Positions 21,236 through 34,000 of a DNA stretch of 64,000 nt are shown one piece after another (position 1 is the first letter of the stretch; each line of letters opens with the position of its first letter). The stretch covers positions 63,378,142 to 63,442,141 of the forward strand of contig CM055099.1 of NCBI GenBank assembly GCA_029204225.1, read 5' to 3'. Below the pieces are notes generated by a model, which did not search any database, was not told where the DNA came from, and saw nothing but the letters and a program-made list of their open reading frames with translations. Both the position numbers and the translations under genes were made by a program. The stretch is from Diphasiastrum complanatum. Taxonomy: Eukaryota; Streptophyta; Lycopodiopsida; Lycopodiales; Lycopodiaceae.

Positions 21236-24200
21236 ATGGCAACCGAAAATCCTGTTAGATTGCTGTCAAGAGGACAGATGGAGACTGTTCTTGGGGCTTA
21301 TGGTGAAGGCTTAAAGCCTGCTAGTGGAGGGGGACTTCCTTCTTCAGCTACCAAGGAAGCCAGGGAAATAGGGCGTCTGCTTAGAGGACACACTGTTGGC
21401 AATAGCAGTGAAGTTCATCCTCACAGGAGTGGGAGTGCTCCTCCCAGTGTTGAAGGTTCATTGGCTGCAATGGGAGGTCTTTTTGCACGTCATCCCGTTA
21501 GCGCAGGAACTGAGGGGCTCCTCTCTAAACCAGGAGACATCACAGATGCTTATAAATCGGAGCAGGAGCTGCGGTCTGATCCTGCCTATCTTGCATACTA
21601 TTATTCCCACATCAACCTTAATCCCAGACTTCCACCTCCCTTAATTTCCTGGGAAAATTGGCGGCTTGCACAGCGATTGCAATCGGGACCCGCCGTTGGG
21701 GATAAGCAAAAGCTAAGATCATTTGATGACAGCGATAGCAGATCTTTATTTTCCATGCAACCTGTTTTGGCGCCACATAAAGAAGAGCTCGAGGTTTTCG
21801 AGGAAGTAAGAACCCCCAGGGAAATTCTTGCGAGGGAGCCTTCTGGTAATTGGGCTGGAGGAAGTAGTTCACTGATTGGCTTGTCTTCTTCTGGATCCAA
21901 AAGTCTTGTAGACCATAATAAGGTATGGCATTTCTAGAAATTCAAAAAATTGCTGTTAGTTGCATAGTAAAACTCTCCTCAGAGGTTGCATGTTGATGTC
22001 ACAATATCTACATTGGTTTTATTTCAATCCTGAAAATGATGAGAAAACCATAGATGATTTCCCTCTTATTTGATAGTATTGTTATCTTTGTTTTGTCATT
22101 GCAAGAAAATTATCAAATAAAGAGTTTGACCTGGCAAATGTGCCATTTTCACTTATAACTCAAGGGTGTTGGCTCAATTGGTTATCTTGACATCCAAAGT
22201 CTCTTTGGTCTCAAGTTCGAGCCTCCCCTTGGAAACCAAGAAGCATTTTCACTTATAGTACTGTTTGTAATATGAACCACCCACATGGTTAAAATGGAAC
22301 AGTAGGGCCTATGAGTGGGATAGAATTAGCAAACTTGTAAATGCTGCTCAATACCAAGTAAGAACAGAATCCGTCAGAAGGTGGTCATTGTTCATCAAAT
22401 ATGAGCATGTAACAGTAGCTTAAAAGGACTCCTGGATATATTTGGCAAGAGCTAAATCAGCATTAGCATCAAATGTGCAAGGTTGAAAGCTTAATAAACT
22501 TAGATCATTCCTGTTATTCAGGAGAGCTTTTCTCGGACTCGGACTCCACCTCCAGGCTTCACTCATTCTCGTCCACCGAGTCGTGCTGGTATTGCGAATG
22601 ATACAGTTGGTGATTTAGACGCTCAACTTACTCACCTACGCAATGCTACAATTGCATCATTGACTGATCTGAATGCTATCACCAGGCCCGTGTCTCGTTC
22701 AGTGACCCCAATTCCTGTGGTTTCCCAAAATATTGGCTCTACATCAGAGCATTTCATGTCGACTGCAAGGTCATCCACCCCTGAGCCTCCTATAATGAGG
22801 TCTTCTACCCCTGGAAGAATTGTCATAGGAGGAATAGATATCGGCGGAGATTTCAATAATGTGACTTCAAGTGCTGCTGAGCTTACTGCTGCATTGCAGA
22901 ACGTTAGCATATCTCATGGAGCCGTTGGCAGTACTCTTGAAGATCACGTGCCACAGGATTCAAGTGAACAGCAACAAAATCATTTAAGACAACAACAGCA
23001 GCAGCGTTTGCGTCAACAGAATCCACAATCTGCACAAACACAAGTCTATTCACAGGCAAACCAGCAACAGCAACAATATCATATCTACTCTAATATGAAT
23101 GACGTTCAGAGTAATGCCACAAAGTTCACTAACCAAAATTTAGAATCACAAGCGCAGGCCTCCAATTTGTTTTCAAATATTCATGCTGGAGCTGTTGCTC
23201 CGAACATGTATGCAGCGGTAGCTGCTGCTATGCCCTACATGACTGCCGCTAATCCGTACCTTCAAAGCCTGCATTCTGCAGCTATATATGGACCTCAGTA
23301 TGGCATGGGTGGGTACCTGTTAAATCCAACCATGATTCCTCCTATGATTGCCGGCTACCCTGCGTTGGGTGCTGGTGTAGATATACAGCAATTGCTTAAA
23401 TATCCTGGACATGCAGGACTGACTTTTCCGTCACCAGCACCAGATCCTTTGTACTATCAATACATGCAGCGTGCGGCTGAAAATCTGTATGTTGCTGCGG
23501 CCTCAACAGATTTCTCATCAATTAGGACATACATCGGAGGAGCCACAGTTGAGAACATTGATCCACACAAGGCTCAAGCAGGTACATTAGGGTACTCAAC
23601 AGAGCAGAAGTCATCACAACATCGGAGAAGTGGAGCAGGTGGGATCCCCATCACAAATAAAACGGCTCCTGTTGCTTCTGCTTACTATGGTAGCCCCCAT
23701 GGTGTGAGTTTTGTATTACCAAATTGCAACTCTCCAGTGGGAAGCCCTGTTTTATCGGGCACTCTTTCTAACATTGCTTTGAGACGGGATGACCGAGCTT
23801 TGCACCTCCCTTCTGGACCTGGCAGATCTTCAGGTGGTGTTCATGCTGGTTGGCAATCACCAAGGAGTAGTGATGGAAATGACTTGTTACGAGCTTCATC
23901 CCTGCTTGAGGAATTCAAAAATAATAAAACAAGGCGCTTTGAACTTTCTGACATCTCTGGACACGTCGTAGAGTTCAGGTTTGATATTATTTTTGTGTTT
24001 TAGTCTTGTCCTTGGTAATACTATTTCATTCACACAGATATTGCTGACCGCTCATCGTCATTGTTCATGTTTTTAGTGCTGATCAGCATGGGAGCAGGTT
24101 CATTCAGCAAAAACTAGAGACGTCAAGTCTGGAAGAAAAGTGTAGTGTCTTTGAGGAGGTTCTCCCTCGAGCTTTGTCACTCATGACTGACGTTTTTGGT

Positions 24201-27200
24201 AACTATGTCATACAGAAGGTAAAACTACTTATTTCAAAGTATTTTGTATGGTTTTAGGCTATCTACACCCATCATATGTTTGCTTGGGAACATGCTTATC
24301 TCTTGCTAATAGGCAATGTACTTTTTATTGAACATATAATCTGCTAGTTGGTGTACCAGTATGAGATGGCTATTGTGGTTATGCTTTGAAGAAATTAATG
24401 TCTTTTGTTCTAAGTTCTGCCTGTCAGTCATGTTATCTCTAAGACCGTTGCAATCATCAAAGTTTCTTTTTTTTGTGATATGAGTTTATGCTCTATTATA
24501 AGCTTAAATGGTGTTTTGCCCACAGTTCTTTGAGCATGGGACCCAAGAAGAACGGAAAGAACTTGCTGACCAGTTGATTGGTCATGTATTGACATTGAGT
24601 TTGCAAATGTATGGCTGCCGTGTCATACAAAAGGTACAATTACACTTTGTTTCTGGCTGTCCAGATCTTTCTTGCATAAGTGTTCTTAATTTTTCTAAGC
24701 TTAATTGCCCATAAAGTATGGATATGTTCTAAGAAGCTCCGTACGGACACTAAGCAACATCTGCTTGATATCGAGGAAGAAAGAAGTTGAATAAGTTCAT
24801 CTTTGTTCTTTGATGCCAGCCTTCATCCTGTAAGTTGTCATGCTCTTAGGCACGCTGCGCGCGCGCCCACCACCCAGGCCGCGGCCGTGCACGGGCAGAA
24901 ATCTAATGCCTCAACATAGAACTTACATTCTCAAGTGGGATTGAGGGCTGAGGAACATTCCCACCATACATTGTACACTGTAGTTTTGAAACAAGAAAGT
25001 TCCAACTCTAGTAGATTTGTGATTCCTTCTTTATGCATTTGACTTGTTTTTAAGAATAATCCCCACCTAATCAGATACTTAGAAATATGATGATTTCTCA
25101 ATTGTATGTCTCTAGTTCTAAGTACTTTTTCAGGTCCCAAAGGTACATTGAGCAATAAATCCTGCAATTGGGATAGATCTTCTCAAGATCCAAGGGTATC
25201 ACCTTCATGTACTTCCTAACCAATTTACATGAAATATTGGGTGAGCTATGGTCTTACCTTGGGGATCAAGTTCGTAAGCTTAAGAATCCATCCTTTTCAA
25301 TTCGAAATAGTCCACAATATCTAATAGATAGTTTGTAATGCTTTCTTTTAAAGTCCAAACTCGAAAGTTCTGTCCTCTTTTAGAAGAATAGGAGCACCCC
25401 ATGGTGACAAAAAAAAAAGTCTAATTAATTGATTAATTATCAGTACGGTTCACCACGGTTCCAGGTAAAATTTTCTGAGAACCGTACGGTTCTCGGAACC
25501 ACGGTGAACCGTACACAGTTCATTGATTCTATGGTAGGGACTGACATGCATTTATTGACAATGCTTTACACATTCATCTAATGAGAATGGAATGACAGTT
25601 TACTCATACCATATTCTATCACAGTATCACAAGTTTTCCTATGACAGAAAACTATTTAGTGCATGAACATAGGTCACAATCACTCGAAACCACTATATAT
25701 TTCACAATGCACATACATGAATCTTGGAACTCAGAACAATGTTAACTGAGTTTAAACAACTGATTGGCAATAATGCACAACACCATGCAATAGTATGTTA
25801 CGAAATTCTTTCAAAATTATGCTTAGAAATTGGCATAACTTTGATCAACAATTACTTTGGCTACAGTTAACCAATTTGCATGCTGCAAGTTTCTGCCAAG
25901 AGGCAATGGATACTACCTACCTGCCATGTTAGCACTGCAAGGACTATTCACACGTGTGAGCAATAAATGAGCAAACAACTATAGGAGGGGGTCCTTTCTA
26001 GGGAGGTGACATTAAAAAATGGGCCAAAAAGCTTCGCATGGCATCAAGCTCCGTAAAACAACAGACGACTTACTATTGTTAAGGACTCATGAAGCTATGT
26101 ATCAGATCAGCTTGGGCTGGGATTGTCATAAAAGGATTTTGGACAATTGTGTTGCCAGCCATGGTGATAACACTGTTATGGCCATTGATTAAACCTACAT
26201 ATAGACTCTGACATGTAGTCAAAACCAAACTTAAACTATTTGCAACACCATCACGTTGCATGCTACTGGACATGTTGGCATTAGAGCAATTCACTTCACA
26301 TATGAGGCAAAGTTTAGGAAAAAGCAAGTTTATTGCTGCTTTTTGGGCTTCATTTATCCTATCGACTCAAGACCACTCCATATGGTTACCTAGAGGCTAC
26401 AAAATCTTCACTTTTCACGAGATATTGGTTGTCATGACACTTTATGAGAGGGTGTTGTTAGAAAACCGACTTGCTCATACAAGTAACCCAAGACAAGATT
26501 CCTATTGTGACGAAACAATAGCCAAACACATGAGAGAGAACACAAGTGATGGAAACCCCAACTATGTCCCATTGCTTATGAGGTAGGGCACACTACATTC
26601 TTATAGACTTTGGTCTATGTCAAAAGCAAAAGCAATCTAAAAGCAATTGCCTGATTAATGTCTCTACATTTGTTAAAAGCACTAACACCTATCTATAGCA
26701 ATAACTTGTGCTCCAAATCAAGCACTAGAATCTCGAACTTGTCTAACTATGGCCCAATCATCCTAATTAATCCAGATGACAACATTAGGGGTACTAATGT
26801 GAACATTAACTCTAACAGGTGTTGGGATATTTTTGCTCCCCTTGGGGCATATCTGAGGCATGTTACTAGCAGTATAGGAAGCAAAGTTATGTGCTCTCTT
26901 CTCCACTATTTGATATTTACATAGCTGAGCTTGAGATAATCATTAGTTAGAATGGATGTCAGGGTGGTAGATTGCGTGTCATATTGATATCCATAATAGT
27001 ACTGTGTGCAGATGATATGGTCCTCGTCTCTCCTACTACACACGGGTCACAAAAACACCTTGATACACTACACTCATTTAGCAAAGATATGGGATTGGTG
27101 GTCAATGTATTCTGTCAAAAAGGAACAATTATCTCGTTATGGCCAACAAAAGCTATTGGTGGCCAGTGCATGGGGCTTGTAAGCAAGCTGCTGCTTGTTG

Positions 27201-30200
27201 ACAATATGAACTTTACCAATGTGTGCTATAAGAAATTTGATGTCACAAGTCCATATAAACTATCTGCTAAAAGGTACCAATAAGTCTCTGTTGCTTTTAA
27301 GGAAGTAACATCCCAGCTGAATAAATATACTAGAACAACAATCATATGCATCCCAAGGTTGCCACAAGTATAGCAAACCAGCGAAGCAATAATATCGATG
27401 AAATACAACCACACTTCCACTATGCCACACCGATAGAACAAGAATGCTAGAAGAAAATGCGTATATTATTACCGAGATCCCGGGCTATCTAGAGGAACCA
27501 TGCTTGCCAATCTTCAAATGTAACTGAACTAACTGTATTCCAAGCTAGTCATGTTGACCAAGATTCCATGTTGTAAGAAATGGATTTGGTGATACACATA
27601 AAAATCCCATGTTATCAGTAAGGACTTTGAATGGCAATTGCCAACTAGCTCAAAGGTATATTCCGAGCTAGTTGAATTTACCAAGAATGGCATATTGATG
27701 ATATGATAGGAAATGGAATCTGAGACAACGATGATGTAGAGATGAGATGCTGGACTCCTGTAAGAATCCAATCTATCCTACCATAAGCAGCTGTCTGACT
27801 CGTTATAGGATGCACATGTCCCTCATACTCATTTTGTAACTTATCACTAGGGGACTCTCTCTCATCAAGACTGGACGGTGCATGAGTATGCCTGAATTTT
27901 GATTTGGACTTCAAAGATGGAAAGATATGCTGCATCTGCTATTTTATATCATGGACATGACTGCATATCACAGTAAGTCTCCTCCAACCGATCAGCTGAC
28001 TGATTGAAACTCGATAGGAGACTTCAATTGCTCATAATCGGCTGAAGGATCTGCAAGTGGCATTTCACAGTATGCAAGCTAGCCATGATGTAATGTGTGG
28101 AACCATTCATAAGAGACTCCAAAGGATCAGAAAGAGGCAAATCATAAGCACCACAGATGCGACTGAGCACTGCTTGTGTCCTTTCTATTTTTTCATTTCC
28201 TCTCTCTCAACAAGCAAGCACTATGACTAAGATTGGCTACACAATGACCTCTAACAGATGAAGAAATGCAGCCAAGAAACCATAGAAACCCCAAACTTAA
28301 TGATAATTGGATTTTAGAAACTTTCTTACAGTCGGAGGTCGCATTGTGCACAATCCAGTCTGGTTTCAGGTTGGGGAATCTGCTATACTCTTTATTCATT
28401 GAGCAAACTTTGATTGGTAAGCCAGTCACTGGTACATTATGACTAATAGCCTATTATATAGGCCAGTTTAACTCATTTGTTCACTAGTTTAGCCTGAAGG
28501 GACTCCAAGTAGTAGAACTAGACTCAATCTCCTCTGGTTTGGTCATTGTTCAGAGGCTTTACAATTCTTTGTAGGAGACTCTATGGACAGCTATGCTTTG
28601 GATTATTTTGAGATCTCCATCGGAGATTTGCCTGTCAAACTAGAATCTACCCATCAATTTTGTTCTATCCGCATTTCAACTTAATGGAATTATATAATCA
28701 ATGCAGACATTCAATGAAAATAAAGGCTACTGGAAGACATTTGAGAACCCTTTTTCTTGTTTATCTACATTGTGTTATGGTCTGGCAGTCACATTTGTAG
28801 GTACCTGTAGGTTCCTTTGACATGGCTGTAAATCATCTGTCAAAATCTTTGCTGTCAAATCCACTCTTCTTGATGATGTGTGGAGACAAAAGATGCAAGG
28901 CTGACCTTTGTCAAGGATGAAACGACATTGTGGATTGAGTGTAGACATTGTGTATTCTAAAATACTAAGCGATGTAATATAGCACATCTCCAGTCAGAAA
29001 ATGCCATGAAGGAATGTAATGTGAGAGCATGGCCTCAAAAAAGACAATGAATCTCCCTTTGATCTCGTAGTAGACGAGACATTTAGCAACACAGTGCCTT
29101 CTCTCAACATCTGTTAGAGTACATATCCTACCGAGTTATTCTCTTTGGGTATGCTTGGAATTCGCCAGTCCCAAGCACTAGCTGGCCTGAAGATACCTGA
29201 AGGCTGAAAGTGGCCCATCACTAGTTATAACCATGCGACATCTTCAAGTCAAGGTATTTTAGTAGTGCAACATCCAAAAAATGAAGAGGTGTGCTTCAAC
29301 CCATGTGCTCCCTTAAAGCATTAAGTGTAATTACTTTTACCTTGACAGTCAAAGAAGATGGAGGTCCAACAAGTGGATCTCTTTGCCTAAAGAGTTTCAT
29401 GATAAGCTTAAAGCAATTGCCTTAGCTAGACCAAAGGACTTTATATTTGTTTTTCAGATATCAGATACACTCTGCAGACTCTTTTGAAAAGTGAAGAAGT
29501 TAAATAATCTCTAGCATTGCAAATTTTTCTGTCTGCATGTGTTAGTATTCATAGTCTTCACATCAGAAGTCTCATCTTATGCTCTGATAAAAAGAGAATA
29601 ATAATAATGTGAATAATAAAAAAATCAAGCAAAGCAATGGTGGGAGGCTATATTTGAAGCTTATGCATCCATTATCTAATGTGGAAAGCGACCTTTCAAT
29701 GTTGTGTGCACTTGATTCGGTTTTAAATTAGGCCATTAGATTTTACCTTCTTAGCATCAAGGTTTTAAGATGAAAGTTAAAGAGATCCATCTCAAGAGGA
29801 CTTTTTAGGCACCAACTTTTCTACTTCAGTCATCAACAAACTAACTGGAAAAGCTTCTGTAGCATCTGTATGATTGATCTTCTGAACTACCAATAGTATT
29901 CTGTAGATTGTCAGTACTTTTCTTATCCAGTGATATTTGCTCTGCTTCTATAGATTGATAGGCTTCTTTCCTCACATGCTTAATACTGAAATTCAGCTGT
30001 TACTGATTGCAATTCATATTAATTTCTGTTTGTGTTGATTTTTCATCAGTCTGTTGGCTTTTTAATTGTTGTTTTTGCTGGATGTTCCAGGCTCTTGAAG
30101 TTGTAGATGTTGAGCAGCAGACAAAGCTCGTTTCAGAGCTTGATGGACATGTCATGCGCTGTGTCCGAGATCAAAATGGAAACCACGTAATTCAGAAATG

Positions 30201-30964
30201 TATTGAGTGTGTACCTTCTGATAAGATACAATTCATAATTTCTGCTTTCTATGGACAAGTTCTCGTGCTTTCCACACATCCTTACGGCTGTCGTGTTATC
30301 CAGGTAGGTGATTTTCTAGGGTCCCCTTTTCCCTTTTACACAACCAGAGCTGCAAGTGAGGTTCCAAAGAAGATAACTAGAAGTGTCTTTGAACTAAGTA
30401 TTCAAGTTGGCTTCTTTTTGAAGCTTGATCCAAATTCTGTTTTTGAGTTTATTAATAATATCTTGTTCAGAGAGTCCTGGAGCACTGCACTGATGAACAA
30501 AAGCAACTTGCTGTGATGGAGGAAATTTTGAGTGCTACGTGTAGTCTGGCCCAAGACCAGTATGGAAACTATGTTGTGCAGGTATACACCTAGTCACCCT
30601 TATTGCCTTTGGAATATCAATTGGCTTCAGTAGTATTTGATTGCCCAGATCTCATCTGATTGCGCATCCTTATGAATTGGAAAGTGAAGAAGTAGCCATT
30701 TTCATGGTTAATTGCTGCATAGTTCATGCCAGTAAAATAAATGAAACTGGATAAACCTTGTACATCAAGTCAGAAATATCATAGAAGGAACTGATATCCA
30801 TGGTTTGAGAGGTTTGGCGTGGTAGCTCAAGAATTTACATTTCGGTTTCTTGTACATGCAGAGGTTTTTATGACACTTGATTTTCGTTGTTTGAACATTT
30901 ATCATGTCAAGCTTTGTGATAGATCTATCAATGTTCTTCCATTGCAGTGCGGGGCATTAGGGAC

Positions 30965-31022
<58 letters not shown>

Positions 31023-34000
31023 CAAAAAAAACTCTCTAAGCTGCTCAACTTCTGAAGGCCGGTGTGTGGAATGATCCTCCCAACCATAGGTACCCCCCCC
31101 TTGAGTCCACTACCTGCTATTCCTGTCAACATACACGAGGTACCCCCCCAGTGGTTGATCAGGCCACCTGGCGTACACCCTGCATGCGACCTGTCAATAG
31201 TGAGTGACTCACGGGATACCACCCCCATGCCCCGTCATTACTGATGACACCAACTGGTCACCCCGACTGCTTGCCGGCTAGCACTAACAGCTAGGGCCCC
31301 GACGGTTACGCGACCGCATCTTTGACAGCTTGTCAGACGGTCTCACCGGATCACAGAATTTCGTGATACATCGGTTCCCACTTGGAAGCGATGCCCTTCC
31401 CGGTCACTGACCCTTGCCAACTTGGCCTCAGGCCCTTTGAGTGACCGGTCATGCCGAGGTCATGTCAGAACTAGACTGAGTCATAACAATCCTTCCCTCT
31501 TCTAGCAAGTCATCGGTCCTCGATGACAAATCCTGGGTAAGACTTCTGCAAACACTGTTGCGTCTCCCAAGTAGCATCAGACAATGGATGCCCTTTCCAA
31601 GCCACTAGATACTCTCGGAGAAGACGATTCCTCAATCGTCGCTCTCTCCGATCTAGGACTCTATCTGGCCCATAATTTGTAGTGTCTTTCTCCTCCAGAG
31701 AAACTAGACCTTCTACCAGATTATCACCATCGTGCAAACATCACTTGAGTTTGCTAACATGAAACACTGGATGCACCTTGCATCCCACAGGTAGTTGTAG
31801 CTTATAAGCCACACCACTAACCTTCTTAATAATCAACCATGGTCCACGAAACCTAGGAGATATCTTGGCACACCTTCCTGTGCGTAGAACCTTCGACTGC
31901 GGAGGGACTAGTAAATATACCCAATCTCCTACCTCAAATTCCTTGTAGGTACGGTTCTCACGAGCATAACTCTCTATAGCCCTGGACAAGTTATCCCGTG
32001 CCATCTCTAGCCTCTGCTGCATCTGAGTCAAAAACTCTACGGCGCTAGGTAGCTTTTGTGGAATGCCTATTGTAGTGGCCTAAAACCATAATTGAGTTCA
32101 AATGGACTCAATCCCGTGGACGCATGTCTCTTATCATTATACGCAAACTCCAATAGTGGTAAATGCTTTACCCAGTCTGTTTGCGTACCACTTACATATG
32201 CTTTAAGCATATCCTCTAAGATCTGGTTCACTCTCTCTGTCTGGCCATCCGTCTGAGGATGCTCAGTTCTACTCATCCGCAAGTGTGTTCCCAGCTTGGC
32301 GAACACCTCAGTCCAGAAATTTCCCGTAAACTTGGGATGTCTATCAGAGACAATGGACCTAGGAAGACCATGTAACCTGACTACGTTCTGGATAAACAAC
32401 TCGGCAACTTGCGGAGCTGTGACCTTCGTGGTCGATGCGATGAAGTGAGCCATCTTAGAGAACCTATCTACCACTACCATAATGGAATTAAATCCCTTCT
32501 GCGTCTTGGGTAGACCAACAATAAAGTCCATAGAGATGCTTTCCCACCTTCCTGTAGGTATCTCTAAAAGGGTGGAGCAAGCTCAGAGGACTTACTCTCT
32601 CGGCCTTGTTCACTTGACAAGCCATGCAACGCTGGACGTACTCCCTGCTATTGACAATGCTAAGCCATACTCAACAGGTTTGGCCGCATCCAGCTTATAA
32701 AAACCATAATTATTGTCCTGATACCCCATCGCAAGCACTTTGCAGTCATGATCCATATCTTTCATCAAGCAACCATCTTTGACAAATCAACCTTCCTATG
32801 TTGATTTGCCATAACACCAACAGAAAGTGGGCTTTTCTTTAGCCCGAGCACGTAAAGTACATTAGTAATGTTCTTTACCTTTCCATTTGAAAATTATACT
32901 AGTACATTGCCCACTCCTTGAATCTGGCATTTCTGTCCATTGGCTTGTGTGACATTTTCTCCATCATCAATCGTGAAAATCTTTCAAATCATTCTTTTTC
33001 GGTCATGTGCCTAGTAGCACCTGAGTCAATGAACCATCTTGCACCATCATCAATTTTTGAAGCCAATGCTGAAGCGAACACATTGATGTCATCCTCCTCC
33101 GCATCTTCTTCGGCTAAGTTTCCTTGTTGTTTCACTTTTCCTTGCTTGATATTAGCTTTCTTCTTATAGCCCAATGGCCTTGCTTATGGCAATAGAAGAA
33201 TTTGCCTATCTGCTTCTTCTGCTTTGTAGAAGACTCTCCCTTGTCCTCATTGTCCTTGCCCTTCCTAGGAATCTCCTTCTATTGTTTTTGCTTGCCTTTG
33301 GCCAACAATAGCTAATCTTCTTATGTGGCTTGCCACGATTTTACCACCTCACGCCTCTGTTCCTCCTGTAATAAGATCCCATGACGATCTTCAAAGGTTG
33401 GTAATCCCTCCGTAGACGCATTCACACACATGAACAATTGTAATCCTTTAGTTATGCCACTCATGGCCTTATGGACTAGCTCCACGTCCATAATGGGTTC
33501 ATCAATTGCAGTTAGTTGGGCTTGCAAATCCTTGATTCTGGTGAAAAATAATCTTACAAAAGACAACATAAATATAGTGATGTTGAGTGATAAAAGTGAC
33601 GACATCCTTCCCCATGTCAATCAAAGGCTGATAGCAAGGTAATTTTCCAATGTCCTTCAACAAATTGTTGAGGCAATGGGCAATGCATGGGCTGAAAGAA
33701 ATATGCGGATAACGAGCTTCAATAATAGCTCCTGTTGCCCTGTTAGCATTCTCCCCATCAGCAATAAACTTTACCACATCTGCTGCCCCGATACGGTCAA
33801 TGACCTCACTCCACATATTTGCCAACCTCTCTGCACTCTTCCCAATCTCCGAGTTGTCTATGGACGTCACAAAACATGATCTCCCTCACGAGTATGCAAC
33901 AATGCCCTGAATAGATCGGGCTCTAGTGTCACTCCATCCATCAGCAATGAGTGTCACGCCATGCTGTTGATACCCTTCCCTAACAGGACCTAATGCTGCA

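Noticed and set aside
22158..22243. Functional tRNA gene
   Set aside because: Boxes are tRNA-like, but the acceptor ends do not pair well and the target duplication shows a retroposed insert.
26260..26586. 108-codon frame in intron 4
   Set aside because: No recognisable motif, no splice or start context; likely chance in an intron.
30819..31228. Frames with Arg-Glu or Ser-Leu runs
   Set aside because: Translation of the (GA)n tract.
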